Assembly: GCA_022560615.1 (NCBI GenBank)
Contig: JADFSR010000040.1
Location: 1-34,563 of the forward strand
Direction of reading: 5' to 3'
DNA: 34,563 nucleotides
Source of the DNA: Gemmatimonadota bacterium
GTDB lineage: Bacteria > Gemmatimonadota > Gemmatimonadetes > Longimicrobiales > Gaopeijiaceae
Shown here: positions 26,443 through 34,324 of the stretch, one piece after another
Numbering within the stretch: position 1 is the first letter of the stretch
How the letters are laid out: each line of letters opens with the position of its first letter
Position numbers and translations under genes: made by a program
Notes under the pieces: model-generated
Database searches by the model: none
Told to the model about the DNA's origin: nothing
What the model saw: only the letters and a program-made list of their open reading frames with translations

Positions 26443-28566
26443 CTACATCGCCCGCCGGAGCACCGCGTGCACCCGGGCCATGAAGCGGTCCGCATCGACT
26501 GACTTCTCCATGTAGTCGTCCGCACCCGCCTCAAGTAGCTCAGCCTCGATCCGATCGCTGCCGGTGCCGGTTCGGATCAGGACCGGCAGCGCTGCCGTAT
26601 CTACCGATCCACGCAGCTGATGCAGAACCTCGCGACCATCGAGGCCGGGCATTGCGAGGTCGAGGATCAAGAGGTTGAAGTCTTGGTCCTCGAGTAGTTC
26701 GAGTGCCTTGCGGCCGTCCACTACCTCAGAGACCTCGTATCCGTCGCGCTCCAGCAACGTCCGCATCAGCATGCGCGCGTCTTCATCGTCGTCCACCAGC
26801 AAGATACGCGGTGGACCCTTTGCCTTCTCCTGCGATTCTTGGTCGAGCGTCTGGCCAAGAACACGCTCCACCTCCACGAGTGTCGTACGCCCCTGTTGCA
26901 CCCACTCCAGGCCGACCGTGTGCAGATTGCGCATTCCGCCCTGTTCCGCGATGCGGGACATCGTCGCCCAACCCTTGCGTTGCTCAATGGCCTGTTGCAT
27001 TCGCGGACCCACGACGAGGACTTCATTCACCGGCACGCGGCCCCGATATCCTGTAAAGCCACACTCGGGACACCCAACCGCTCGCACTACCGGCTCCATG
27101 CCGTGGCGATCCGTGAGACGCTGCTCGTCCAGCGTGAGCTGGCCTCGAACCGGCTCGGCGCACGTCGCGCACACGCGCCGCAACAGCCGCTGTGCGATCG
27201 CTCCGCGCAGAGTCTGCGCAATCGTACCGAACTGTAGGCCCAGATCCGCCAAGCGAGACACCGCGCTGACCGCGTCGTTGGCGTGTACGGTCGCGAGTAC
27301 GAGGTGGCCGGTCATCGCCGCCTGCGCCGCCGTCACCGCGGTCTCCTTGTCGCGGATCTCTCCGACTAGGATGACGTCCGGGTCCTGGCGCAGCATCGCT
27401 CGCAACGCGCCGGCGAACGTCATGCCCTGCTTCGTCTCCACCTGGGTCTGCGTGATGCCGGGCAACTCATACTCGATCGGATCCTCGACCGTCATGATGT
27501 TCACCTTGCCGTCGGCAAGCTCGCGCAGAGCCCCGTAAAGCGTGGTGGTCTTGCCCGAGCCGGTGGGCCCCGTGATGATGACGACACCGTCTCGATGCTG
27601 GAGCAGACCGCGCAGTCGCTCGAGCTCCAGCTGCGGGATGTCCAGGTCGTCGAGCGTCAGCGTGGCGCCTGAGTCGAGTATGCGAATGACGCACTTTTCC
27701 GCGCCAGCGGCCGGAATCGTCGAAACACGCAGGTCGTAGTCGCGGTTCCTTACCTGTACGCGTGTCTTGCCGTCCTGCGGCCTCAATCGATCTGCGATGT
27801 CCAGCCGCGAAAGGACCTTGATTCGCGAAACGATCCGGTTCAGCGCCGACATCGGTAGGTCCATGTGCTTCCTGAGTACACCGTCGACGCGATAGCGGAC
27901 CGCCCCGAGCTTGCGCCCCGGCTCGATGTGGATGTCGGAAGCGCCAGCATTGATGCCGTCCCGGATGATCATGTTCGTGAGTTTGATGACTGGAGTCGCG
28001 GCCACGTCCGTCCCCGAGACCGACTCCGGTTCGGTTATCTCTTCTACGAGCTTGACTGCGTCAATGGCGATGTCGTCGAAACCGTCAAGAAGAGTCTCGA
28101 TCGCCTTCTCGGGAGAGTAGCGGCTGTCGAGTGCCTCCTGCACGGCGCCCGGCGACGTGACTTCGAACAGCGGGGTGCGCCCGGTGCTGAAGCCCAGGGC
28201 GCGCTCGGCGTCCACGTCCGTCGGGTCACAGGTGGCGACCACGAAGTGCCGGTCGTCCTCAAGGAGCGGAAAGATGTGGTGCTTCCGCGCCATCGTCTCG
28301 GGGATGAGCAGTGGCGCGTTCGGATCCGCCTTCTCGAAATCCGCCACGTCCAGCCGGAAGTATTCGGCAACGAGCTTGGAGAGCTTGCCGTCTGACAACT
28401 CGTACGCCTTGGTGACGTCTTTCCAGGCGTCTTGAGCCTTCCTCCCAGCGGGAATTACGGGACGGTGACGGTCGCCCAACCCCGCGCGCTCGGCGATCCG
28501 AACGAGCCAGTGGACGGCGCCCCCGCGATCCGTCCCCTGCCCGGTATCCTCGGCGACCTCGCTCAT
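26443..28566 (-). CDS. GspE/PilB-type secretion ATPase with C-terminal receiver domain
   Basis: 707 residues. The N-terminal domain (about 50-150) matches the T2SSE_N region of GspE/PilB. The ATPase core has Walker A GPTGSGKT (333-340), the Asp box region TVEDPIEYELPGITQTQV (359-376), Walker B VILVGEIRD (398-406) and the His box LATVHAND. The tetracysteine zinc site is C466/C469 and C499/C502. After about residue 586 comes a complete CheY-like receiver domain: acidic pair D592/D593, phosphoacceptor D636 in LILDLAMPG, conserved K688. The enzyme would power a type II secretion or type IV pilus-like machine, with phosphorylation as an added control. Its ATG overlaps the upstream REC-GGDEF stop as ATGA. 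No other pilus or secretion gene is nearby. Confidence 0.93.
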   Translation of the reverse strand: MSEVAEDTGQGTDRGGAVHWLVRIAERAGLGDRHRPVIPAGRKAQDAWKDVTKAYELSDGKLSKLVAEYFRLDVADFEKADPNAPLLIPETMARKHHIFPLLEDDRHFVVATCDPTDVDAERALGFSTGRTPLFEVTSPGAVQEALDSRYSPEKAIETLLDGFDDIAIDAVKLVEEITEPESVSGTDVAATPVIKLTNMIIRDGINAGASDIHIEPGRKLGAVRYRVDGVLRKHMDLPMSALNRIVSRIKVLSRLDIADRLRPQDGKTRVQVRNRDYDLRVSTIPAAGAEKCVIRILDSGATLTLDDLDIPQLELERLRGLLQHRDGVVIITGPTGSGKTTTLYGALRELADGKVNIMTVEDPIEYELPGITQTQVETKQGMTFAGALRAMLRQDPDVILVGEIRDKETAVTAAQAAMTGHLVLATVHANDAVSAVSRLADLGLQFGTIAQTLRGAIAQRLLRRVCATCAEPVRGQLTLDEQRLTDRHGMEPVVRAVGCPECGFTGYRGRVPVNEVLVVGPRMQQAIEQRKGWATMSRIAEQGGMRNLHTVGLEWVQQGRTTLVEVERVLGQTLDQESQEKAKGPPRILLVDDDEDARMLMRTLLERDGYEVSEVVDGRKALELLEDQDFNLLILDLAMPGLDGREVLHQLRGSVDTAALPVLIRTGTGSDRIEAELLEAGADDYMEKSVDADRFMARVHAVLRRAM

Positions 28567-29465
28567 GACCCTCTCAGCGCGGCGCTACGCTTGACGTGCT
28601 TTTCCTTGTACATCGCGTTGTCGGCCTCGGTGATGAGGTCGTCGAGGCGGATGTGCATGTCCTCTTCGTGACGCGCCATCCCGATGCTGACGGAGAGCTG
28701 GTACGGCTCGGGACTTGTCTGGTTGAACTCCGTCACACTCCCTCGCAGACGTTGGATCAACAGCTCAGAACTCTCGCGGGACGCCTCCAGCGCGAGCACT
28801 CCGAACTCATCCCCACCCAGCCGTGCGATGATATCCGAGCGTCGAAAGGTGGCCTTGAGAATATCCGCCACTTTGAGAAGTGCTCGATCGCCAACATGGT
28901 GACCCAGCGAATCGTTGATCGTCTTGAATCGGTCGAGATCCAGGTAAACCATCGTCACGCCCCGGCCGGAGCGTTTCGCCAACTTCAGATACTGCTCACC
29001 TAGATCTGAGAAGCCGCGGCGATTGTACAGCCCCGTCAAGTCGTCGATCAGCGACAGGCTGCGCAGAGCGGAGAGGAGCCGGTGCCGTTCAATGGCGTGT
29101 CGCACGGAGCGCGCGAGCACGGACGCCTGCACCTCGTCCTTGACCATGTAGTCCTGCGCACCGCCCTGGACGGTCGCGTTCGCGACTTCCTCGTCGGCCT
29201 CATCGGTCAGCACGATGATCGGCACATCCGGAGCGAACGCGTATGCGCGCTCGAACGTCACCATGCCGGTGCTGTCGGGAAGGTCCAGATCGAGCAGAAT
29301 CACGTCGATTCCGCCCTGAGTCAGTCGGGCGAGGGCTTCGCTGAGCTCTCCGGCCCACTCGATATCGAGTTCTCCCTGACGCACGGCCGAAAGTCGGTCG
29401 CGGAGATCATCCAGATACTCCCGGTCGGACTCGACAAGCAGGATCTTGATGGGCCGTTGCTGCAA
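28563..29465 (-). CDS. Response-regulator diguanylate cyclase (REC-GGDEF)
   Basis: 300 residues from TTG 29465; SD is weak. Residues about 6-125 are a receiver domain with phosphoacceptor D59 (VILLDLDLPDS). Its conserved lysine is K109 (DYMVKDEV). Residues about 138-292 are a GGDEF domain: DDLTGLYNRRGF, DLDRFKTINDSLGHHVGD, and an intact GGDEF at 217-221. The inhibitory I-site RxxD is present five residues before it (R208-D211). It should make c-di-GMP from two GTP on phosphorylation, with product inhibition. Four-base overlap with the ATPase-REC gene shows one operon and suggests the two share a phosphorelay. Confidence 0.95.
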   Translation of the reverse strand: MQQRPIKILLVESDREYLDDLRDRLSAVRQGELDIEWAGELSEALARLTQGGIDVILLDLDLPDSTGMVTFERAYAFAPDVPIIVLTDEADEEVANATVQGGAQDYMVKDEVQASVLARSVRHAIERHRLLSALRSLSLIDDLTGLYNRRGFSDLGEQYLKLAKRSGRGVTMVYLDLDRFKTINDSLGHHVGDRALLKVADILKATFRRSDIIARLGGDEFGVLALEASRESSELLIQRLRGSVTEFNQTSPEPYQLSVSIGMARHEEDMHIRLDDLITEADNAMYKEKHVKRSAALRGS

Positions 29466-29512
29466 CGCGGTCTATCCAGGGCACGTGGGACCAATTATTG
29501 AGAGAGCCTTAC

Positions 29513-29542
29513 ATAATACCGATGCAAGATAGCGCCCCACAA
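29513..29542 (-). promoter_or_regulatory. Candidate promoter of the GGDEF-ATPase operon
   Basis: The minus strand has TTGTGG (29542-29537), an 18-base spacer and TATTAT (29518-29513), about 50 bases upstream of the TTG start, in an AT-rich patch. The remaining bases to 29636 show no gene. Confidence 0.45.
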
Positions 29543-29636
29543 CCGCTAACGCCACGTAGAAAAAACAGATGTTTACCATTGTTGGGCTCATTCGCCGGCC
29601 GACTCGGTCGCCCCGCTCAAGTCGGCGAGAGCTCCG

Positions 29637-29984
29637 CTACCGAACGCGCCCGAGCAGAACGTCCTCGAAAAAGCGAATCACAACCGGATCATATCCGTCC
29701 CCCTGATCAGGCTCAGGAGGAACTCCGCCACTGGAGGATCTCGGCCGCGCGCGCGTCGCCCGCTCGCTGTGAGATCGCGAAGATCGCGCGCTCCTGCAGC
29801 TCCTCGTCGTCGCTCTCCACGCATACCGAACCCTCATTCGCTCAAAGCGCTCGGCCGCGTCAGAATAGCGCCGGCGGCTGAATGCCTCTCGGGCCGCCCG
29901 ATACGCTTCACTGGCGGGATCTTCCTGGAATTCCGGCATGGCCGGGGCCGGCATCTCTGGTCGAGCCTCGACGTGGCTGGCCAC
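29637..29984 (-). pseudogene. Remnant of a HEAT/TPR-like secreted protein, internally deleted
   Basis: One frame gives MPAPAMPEFQEDPASEAYRA then AREAFSRRRYSDAAERFERM, a tetratricopeptide-like start typical of proteins encoded after ECF sigma factors in Gemmatimonadota. At about 29818 the likely homology moves to another frame, VESDDEELQERAIFAISQRA then GDARAAEIL, which looks like a HEAT repeat and stops at 29713-29715. The original frame runs on to 29637 in low-quality sequence. The middle of the protein and its N-terminal signal are missing. Function cannot be assigned beyond a repeat scaffold. Confidence 0.55.
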
Positions 29985-29986
29985 GT
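29971..29986. repeat. Perfect 16-base palindrome at the sigma/HEAT junction
   Basis: ACGTGGC-TG-GCCACGT lies exactly where the sigma-factor homology ends and the HEAT-like frame begins. Confidence 0.75.
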
Positions 29987-30176
29987 GGAGAACGCCGCGT
30001 CGCCACGGGACTGGTCGAGTCGCTGGTAGGCCCGCAGAAACGCTTCCTGCGCGAAGTCCTTCGCCGGGTCCTCTTCTCCAGCCATTCGGTAAGCAAGGCG
30101 GTATATCCTGTCCACGTTCGCATCGTAGAGGGCTCGAAAGGCTTGCTGATCGCCGTTGCTATCTCTTCCAAACCAT
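29981..30176 (-). pseudogene. ECF sigma factor fragment (region 2 only)
   Basis: The minus strand encodes NGDQQAFRALYDANVDRIYRL then AYRMAGEEDPAKDFAQEAFL and ends GDAAFSTW, a clear sigma-70 region 2 of an ECF factor (core binding and -10 recognition). Region 4 is absent, and the frame continues into unrelated sequence until 29834. No start codon is in frame; ATG 30176 is one base out of frame with the homology, which suggests a further single-base change near 30164. It follows the histidine kinase by 57 bases. It cannot encode a working sigma factor as it stands. Confidence 0.75.
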
Positions 30177-30233
30177 GGGACACAGCGCTGGTGCGAACGG
30201 TTGCGCCTCCCTGCGAGCCGCCGACGCGGTCGT

Positions 30234-31598
30234 CTATCTCGTCGGGTCCAGGGGGAGAGTGAGGCGCGCTCGAGCCCCCCGACCGTCGGCGCGGTTCTCG
30301 AGATCGAGCGTCCCTCCGTGGCCCTCCGCAATCTGGCGTGAGAGCACGAGACCGATACCGGATCCGCCCTGTTTGGTGGTGAAGAACGGCACGAAGAGGT
30401 TGCCCGTATCTCCGAGGCCCGGGCCGTCGTCCTCAATGATGATGTGGAGATTCCCCGACCGCGTCAGCCACCGGATCGTGACCAGCTTGCCCTCCGCCTC
30501 CAGCGTCGCCTCGACCGCGTTCTTGAGCACGTTGATGAGTGCCTGTTCCAGTTGATCGGGATCAGCCTGCAGCGATACATCCTCACCCCCCACCACATCA
30601 ACGCTCACACGGGTCTCCAGGTCCGCGACGCTTTGCACGAGTGCTGCGACCCGCGTGGGAACGAGCTTCGGCTGCGGAAGACGGGCGAGCTTGGCGTACG
30701 AGGCCATGAAGCGACCGAGAGCCTCGGCTCGTGATGAGATGACTTCGAGCCCGCGCCGCACGTCGGCGCCGATCTCCTCGGGAAGGCTACTCCGCCCCAA
30801 CATGGTCTGGAGGCTCCCCGAGATCGACTTGATAGGCGCCAGCGAGTTGTTGATCTCGTGAGAGAGCACGCGGATGATGCGCTTCCAGGCCTGACGCTCC
30901 TCCTCTCGCAGCGCTCGACTCAGGTCTGAGAGCACGATCAGTTTCAGCGGATACCCCTCCTGCCGGACCACGCTGCGCCGCAACTCCCATCGGCCCGCCC
31001 CGCCCGGGAACGAGACTTCCATAGTTCGGGGCGCGACGCCCCCGAGGGCGTCTGTCAGCCGCAGCTCGGCAGCGCTCTTGCCGATGAGCCGGTCGGCTGG
31101 CTGGCCCAGAAGCCGCTCGCCCGTCCGATTCACGATGCGTAACGTCTGCTCGGGGTCGAACGCGAAAACCGCGACTGCGATCTCCTCGAGGACCTTGCGC
31201 AGCGTCTCCGTGGCTTCCACCGCCCCAAGGCGCTGCTCGCGAAGGATCTCCTCGAGCGCGTTCACCTCCATGTAGGCCAGCGACAAGGCGTCGGACCCAT
31301 CCGTCACGCGAGCCCGGATCGAAAAGTCGCCCTCGCGAAGCGCCTTGAGCATGTTCGCCAAGGTGCCGAGCGGCCGCACCACATGCTCCCGCAAGGCCAC
31401 CGTGAGCCCGATCCACGTGCCCAGGATGGCGACGGAAGCAGTCCACTGAACCTTGGCCGTGAAGTCACCGAACCAAAGGAAGCCCATCGAGACCGCGACG
31501 CCCGGCAGACCCGCGAAGATCGCGAGCAGAAACACGCGTCTGTCGTGTCCGAGGCGCCTCCACCAGGAGCTCGTCAGGGGCCCCCGAGCACTGCGCAC
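30234..31598 (-). CDS. Sensor histidine kinase (NtrY-like)
   Basis: 454 residues from GTG 31598. Two membrane spans (about 22-43 and 50-70) are followed by a HAMP-like segment (RPLGTLANMLKALREGDFSIRA begins at 75), a PAS domain (about 130-225, AFDPEQTLRIVNRTGERLLG), the HisKA H-box VLSHEINNSLAPIKSISG with H247, and HATPase_c with N-box NVLKNAVEAT (356-365), DDGPG (390-394) and GGSGIGLVLS (411-420). It starts three bases after the NtrC-type regulator, its evident partner. No periplasmic sensor loop is visible between the spans, so the signal may be membrane-borne or cytoplasmic. Confidence 0.95.
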   Translation of the reverse strand: MRSARGPLTSSWWRRLGHDRRVFLLAIFAGLPGVAVSMGFLWFGDFTAKVQWTASVAILGTWIGLTVALREHVVRPLGTLANMLKALREGDFSIRARVTDGSDALSLAYMEVNALEEILREQRLGAVEATETLRKVLEEIAVAVFAFDPEQTLRIVNRTGERLLGQPADRLIGKSAAELRLTDALGGVAPRTMEVSFPGGAGRWELRRSVVRQEGYPLKLIVLSDLSRALREEERQAWKRIIRVLSHEINNSLAPIKSISGSLQTMLGRSSLPEEIGADVRRGLEVISSRAEALGRFMASYAKLARLPQPKLVPTRVAALVQSVADLETRVSVDVVGGEDVSLQADPDQLEQALINVLKNAVEATLEAEGKLVTIRWLTRSGNLHIIIEDDGPGLGDTGNLFVPFFTTKQGGSGIGLVLSRQIAEGHGGTLDLENRADGRGARARLTLPLDPTR

Positions 31599-31601
31599 AC
31601 G

Positions 31602-32960
31602 CTAGCCCCCCTCTTGCTCGAATCGTTGCAGGCGGCGGTACAGTGCGCTTCGGCTCAACCCCAGCGCTTCTGCCGCCTTGCTCACATTGCCCTGGTACCG
31701 GTCGAGCGCCTTCTCGACCAGAAGTTGCTCCGCTTCCTCGAGCGTCAGGTCGTCCATGAGCACCGAGCCGTCTTCGCGCCGACGCAGGCCCAGGTCGGCC
31801 GCTTCAATACGCGAGCCCCGCGACATGAGAACCGCGCGTTCCATCGCGTGCTGCAGCTCTCTCACGTTGCCGGGCCACGAATGGCCGAGCAGCGCGTCCA
31901 TCGCCGACGGGGAGAAGCCTTCGATGTGGCGCTCGTAGCGGGCGACCTGCTTGGCCAGGAAGTGGTTCGCGAGCAACGGAATGTCCTCGCGTCGTTCGCG
32001 CAGCGGCGGCACCAGAATTTCCACGGTGTTCAGGCGATACAGCAGGTCCTCGCGGAAGTCGCCGTTGGCGACAGCTTCCCCAAGGTTGGCGTTTGTCGCT
32101 GTCAACACGCGAACGTCGACCTTGCGTACTTTCGAGGACCCCACGCGTTGGATCTCACGCGACTCCACGACACGCAACAGCTTGGCCTGCTGCCTAAGCG
32201 GCACGTTCGCGATCTCGTCCAGGAACAACGTCCCTCCATCGGCGAGCTCGAAGCAGCCCACACGGTCGGCCTTGGCGTCGGTGAAGGCGCCCTTCACATG
32301 ACCAAACAGCTCACTGTCGAAGACACCTTCACTGAATGCTCCGACGTTGACCGCGACGAGCGTGTTCTTGGCGCGTCCCGAAACCGCGTGCAGCCATCGA
32401 GCGACGACCTCCTTGCCGGTTCCGTGTTCGCCCACAATGAGCACGTTCGCCTCGGAGGGGCCCACGCGCTCGATCACCTCTAGCACGTGTTCCATGGCCT
32501 TCGACTCAGCGATCAGCTCAGGGGCGCCGTCGCCTTTCAGACGCAGGTTCTCGCCTTCCAGTCGCTGACTGCGCCGCAGGGCTCGACCCAACTCTACGTG
32601 CGTGCGGATCGTGGTGAGAAGCCGCTCGTTGTCCCACGGCTTTTCGATGTAGTCGCGCGCACCACGCTGCATCGCCTCTACCGCGCCGGCCACCGAGCCC
32701 CATGCGGTCATGACCACCACGGGTAGCGTGGGGTCCAGCTCGCGCAGCGTGCTGAGCAGGTCGAGGCCTTCTTTCCCGGAAGTCGTGTCCCGCGCGTAGT
32801 TCAAGTCGATAAGGGTGAGATCGAAGTCCCCCTTCTCCACGGCGCGTCGGACTTCGGCGGGTGACGCAACGGTCGCGGTCTCGAAGCCCTCCGCCTTCAG
32901 AAGAATTCGAAGCGCCTCGAGTACGTCCGGCTGATCGTCCGCTACGAGGATGCGTGACAT
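31602..32960 (-). CDS. Sigma-54-dependent response regulator (NtrC family)
   Basis: 452 residues: receiver (1-120, phosphoacceptor D52, K107), AAA+ sigma-54 activator domain (about 145-375) and Fis-type HTH (about 405-448, GNVSKAAEALGLSRSALYRRL). Walker A is GEHGTGKE (177-184). The sigma-54 contact loop is GAFTDA (224-229) in place of GAFTGA; this variant is common in regulators of several phyla, so activity is not excluded. It activates sigma-54 promoters after phosphorylation, presumably by the kinase encoded three bases downstream. It starts 48 bases after the ABC ATPase gene, so it may control this transporter. Confidence 0.95.
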   Translation of the reverse strand: MSRILVADDQPDVLEALRILLKAEGFETATVASPAEVRRAVEKGDFDLTLIDLNYARDTTSGKEGLDLLSTLRELDPTLPVVVMTAWGSVAGAVEAMQRGARDYIEKPWDNERLLTTIRTHVELGRALRRSQRLEGENLRLKGDGAPELIAESKAMEHVLEVIERVGPSEANVLIVGEHGTGKEVVARWLHAVSGRAKNTLVAVNVGAFSEGVFDSELFGHVKGAFTDAKADRVGCFELADGGTLFLDEIANVPLRQQAKLLRVVESREIQRVGSSKVRKVDVRVLTATNANLGEAVANGDFREDLLYRLNTVEILVPPLRERREDIPLLANHFLAKQVARYERHIEGFSPSAMDALLGHSWPGNVRELQHAMERAVLMSRGSRIEAADLGLRRREDGSVLMDDLTLEEAEQLLVEKALDRYQGNVSKAAEALGLSRSALYRRLQRFEQEGG

Positions 32961-33008
32961 GGGGTAAGATAGCGCCCGCCCGCCCGCCGTCGTCAGGCCG
33001 GTGGCGCC

Positions 33009-33674
33009 CTATTCGTCGACGATCCAGCCGTCCCGGAGCTGGATGATCCGGTCACCGTACTTCGCGTATTCCTCGTTGTGCGTGACCTGGATGATCGTGG
33101 TGCCCTCGCTGTTCAACTGCTTGAGCAGCTCCATGATCATGCGGCCTTGACTCGTATGCAGGCTCCCTGTGGGCTCATCTGCGAGGATCATGGCAGGCTC
33201 CGCAATGATTGCGCGGGCAACCGCCACGAGCTGTTGCTGTCCACCGGAGAGCTGACTCGGATACAGATCCTTCTTGCCGACGATCTGAAAGCGATCCAGG
33301 GAGTCCGCGACGATCGCCTGGCGCTCCTTCCGCTTCACGTTCCGGTACGAGAGCGGGATTTCGAGGTTCTCGTACACGGTGAGGTCGTCGAGCAGGTGGT
33401 ACTGCTGGAAGACGAAGCCGATGTACTTCTTGTTGAGCTCGATGCGCGCGCGAGGCTTCATCGCATGTACGGGCTCACCGAAGAGGTAGTACTCCCCCCG
33501 CCAATCCCCATCCAGCATTCCAAGGATGGAGAGCAGCGTCGACTTGCCTGCGCCCGACGGGCCCATGATGGTGACGAACTCGCCCTTTTGCACCTCGTTG
33601 TTGATGCGTCGAAGTACGAAGGTCTCCCCCGCACCCGTCTTGAACGACTTCTCCATATTCCGGAGCTTGATCAT
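33009..33674 (-). CDS. ABC transporter ATPase (MacB/LolD type)
   Basis: 221 residues, full length. Walker A GPSGAGKS (about 39-46), Q-loop [23 protein letters not shown], signature LSGGQQQ (about 143-149), Walker [10 protein letters not shown], and the H-loop in VTHNEEYA. The D-loop reads SLHTS where LolD and MacB usually have NLDT/S. Such ATPases drive FtsX-like permeases that move lipoproteins, peptides or small molecules mechanically across the periplasm. The adjoining permease gene (33898-34286) is broken, so the partner may lie elsewhere. The gap 33675-33897 shows nothing but a weak purine-rich stretch before the ATG. Confidence 0.93.
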   Translation of the reverse strand: MIKLRNMEKSFKTGAGETFVLRRINNEVQKGEFVTIMGPSGAGKSTLLSILGMLDGDWRGEYYLFGEPVHAMKPRARIELNKKYIGFVFQQYHLLDDLTVYENLEIPLSYRNVKRKERQAIVADSLDRFQIVGKKDLYPSQLSGGQQQLVAVARAIIAEPAMILADEPTGSLHTSQGRMIMELLKQLNSEGTTIIQVTHNEEYAKYGDRIIQLRDGWIVDE

Positions 33675-33897
33675 CCGCCCTGTCCGTGTCCTTTCCTCAA
33701 ACCCATAGGTCCTTCACGCGCACAAGCTACCACCACTGGCAATTCCCGGCGCCCCCTTTTCCGCTCTCAGCGCCACCACCACTAGGGGCATCGCCACCCC
33801 CGCACGCGTGACCGGATCCGCCGGACGGTTGCGGGCGGGCTGCGCCGAGGCGTTAGCGACCCTACGGTGCACCATCCGGCCAGTTTCGGGACGGCTG

Positions 33898-34286
33898 TCA
33901 CTCCTCTCGCAGCGCCGAAACCGGATCGGTGTCGCCTGCCCTACGCGCCGGAATCCAACTCGCGAAGAGCGCCACTCCAGTGAGCACGATGACCATAGCC
34001 GTGAAGGTCGCAGGATCGGTCACCTGCACCTCGTTCAGGAGTGCCTCCAGCACGCCCGTCGGCAGCAGCGCCCCAGCCGATTCCGAGCCCGATTCCCGGC
34101 ACGGTCAGCCACAGTCCGCCGCTGACCACGAGCCTCCGGACGTCTCCGCCACCGGCGCCGAGCGCTGAAGATGGCCGTGTTGGCACCGATACCGAGCGCC
34201 AACGTGCCGACCGCCACCGCCGTGAAGCCGTGCGCGCGCCATATCGAGCGGAGCGCAAACCGTGTGTTCCGCCATATCGCTTCCAT
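33898..34286 (-). pseudogene. ADOP/FtsX-type permease with the middle deleted
   Basis: ATG 34286 begins MEAIWRNTRFALRSIWRAHG then FTAVAVGTLALGIGANTAIF, the classic N-terminus of MacB-like 'acidobacterial duplicated orphan permeases' (normally about 800 residues). At 34161-34168 the sequence jumps to the C-terminal transmembrane region in another frame: ALGAGGGDVRRLVV, SGGLWLTVPGIGLG, and after a further shift at the four-C run 34071-34074, ALLPTGVLEALLNEVQVTDP then ATFTAMVIVLTGVALFASWI and PARRAGDTDPVSALREE with TGA 33898. Roughly 650-700 residues are missing. Confidence 0.85.
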
Positions 34287-34324
34287 CGACCCCGACCTAC
34301 CGGCCCGACGCCTCCAAGCCGATG

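Noticed and set aside
32271-32300. GAFTDA in the NtrC-type regulator as proof of lost sigma-54 activity
   Set aside because: The same variant is frequent in regulators of several phyla and all other AAA+ motifs are intact, so I only note it.
31383-32483. 366-codon plus-strand frame opposite the kinase and regulator
   Set aside because: Antisense shadow of two clear genes with full catalytic motifs.
33675-33897. Possible small gene or RNA between the ADOP remnant and the ABC ATPase
   Set aside because: No frame with codon bias or SD, and no hairpin or promoter I could defend.
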